DNA of 6,866 nucleotides from Porticoccus sp033791605 (GTDB lineage Bacteria; Pseudomonadota; Gammaproteobacteria; Pseudomonadales; Porticoccaceae). Location of the stretch: contig JASJGJ010000161.1 of NCBI GenBank assembly GCA_033791605.1, forward strand, positions 1 to 6,866. Direction: 5' to 3'. This document shows, piece by piece, positions 6,650 through 6,866 of this stretch. The notes under the pieces were generated by a model. That model worked only from the letters and a program-made list of their open reading frames with translations. It had not been told where the DNA came from and ran no database searches. Each line of letters begins with the position of its first letter. Position 1 is the stretch's first letter. Position numbers and translations under genes: made by a program.

Positions 6650-6866
6650 TCATGCCTGAATATCACCGTAGACCTTCTGGTACCGACCGACACTATTAGC
6701 CCAGTTTCTATCCTGTTCTACAAATTGACGGCCATTGATCTTCATCTCGGGCCAACTATTTTTAGCACCGAGTAATTCAGTCACGACTCTCGCTAAATCA
6801 TTGGCATTATCTGCTTGAAACAAACAGCCATTTTGGCCGTGTGTAATCAGCTCTTTATGTCCACCC
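6650..6866 (-). CDS. Family 4 glycosyltransferase, C-terminal fragment (exosortase A-associated type)
   Basis: Only the last 71 residues are in the window; the gene continues past the right edge. They begin inside the GT4 donor-domain signature: GGHKELITHGQNGCLF (residues 1-16 of the fragment) is the glycine-rich and EL(I) stretch that follows the EX7E glutamate, and the end FVEQDRNWANSVGRYQKVYG (48-67) is a typical helical tail. The GGH-ELI pattern plus this tail resembles the exosortase A-associated GT4 group (Daro_2409-like, TIGR04063), from memory of the family. The catalytic half is not seen, so activity cannot be judged. The TGA is followed at once by an in-frame TAG, and the next gene starts directly after that, so the two GT4 genes are almost certainly co-transcribed. 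Confidence 0.82.
   Translation of the reverse strand, partial: GGHKELITHGQNGCLFQADNANDLARVVTELLGAKNSWPEMKINGRQFVEQDRNWANSVGRYQKVYGDIQA

Overview
The window is a run of polysaccharide-assembly genes, all on the minus strand and so transcribed from the high coordinates towards position 1. It looks like a Gram-negative proteobacterium, most likely a gammaproteobacterium with moderate to low GC. The evidence is the type of membrane O-ligase, an exported hydrolase with a signal peptide, and protein sequences that resemble the exopolysaccharide loci that accompany exosortase A (XrtA/EpsH). No genus can be assigned from the sequence alone. No RNA gene, insertion sequence, CRISPR array or attachment site was seen, and coding sequence fills nearly the whole window.

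Layout in transcription order: (1) the last 71 residues of a GT4-type glycosyltransferase, entering from the right edge (6866..6650); (2) a complete GT4 glycosyltransferase of 363 residues (6646..5555), only 3 bases after the first stop; (3) a CapK-like, phenylacetate-CoA-ligase-type adenylate-forming protein of 449 residues (5558..4209), overlapping the previous gene by 4 bases in an ATGA junction; (4) a multi-pass membrane protein of the Wzy/WaaL O-antigen ligase superfamily, exosortase A-associated O-glycosylation ligase type, 425 residues (4182..2905); (5) a GT2 glycosyltransferase of 327 residues (2769..1786), after a 135-base gap; (6) after a 134-base gap, an exported two-domain alpha/beta hydrolase (from 1651), open off the left edge with at least 550 residues. 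This last gene is continuous and easy to miss because it has no stop codon inside the window.

How they fit together (inference): the GT4 and GT2 enzymes would add sugars to a lipid-linked repeat unit at the cytoplasmic face, the CapK-like protein may activate an organic acid for decoration, the O-ligase would polymerise or transfer the glycan in the periplasm, and the exported hydrolase may trim, de-esterify or degrade the product outside the inner membrane. The first four genes are tightly packed and probably co-transcribed; the last two have gaps large enough for their own control elements.

The most striking signal is a run of ten G on the coding strand inside the O-ligase gene (C10 at 3298..3307 on the plus strand). 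It encodes the Gly-Gly-Gly of the motif TGGGL. Gain or loss of one G would truncate the protein after 25 to 40 further codons, so this could be a phase-variable switch for the surface glycan. It is also the place in this window most prone to sequencing error.
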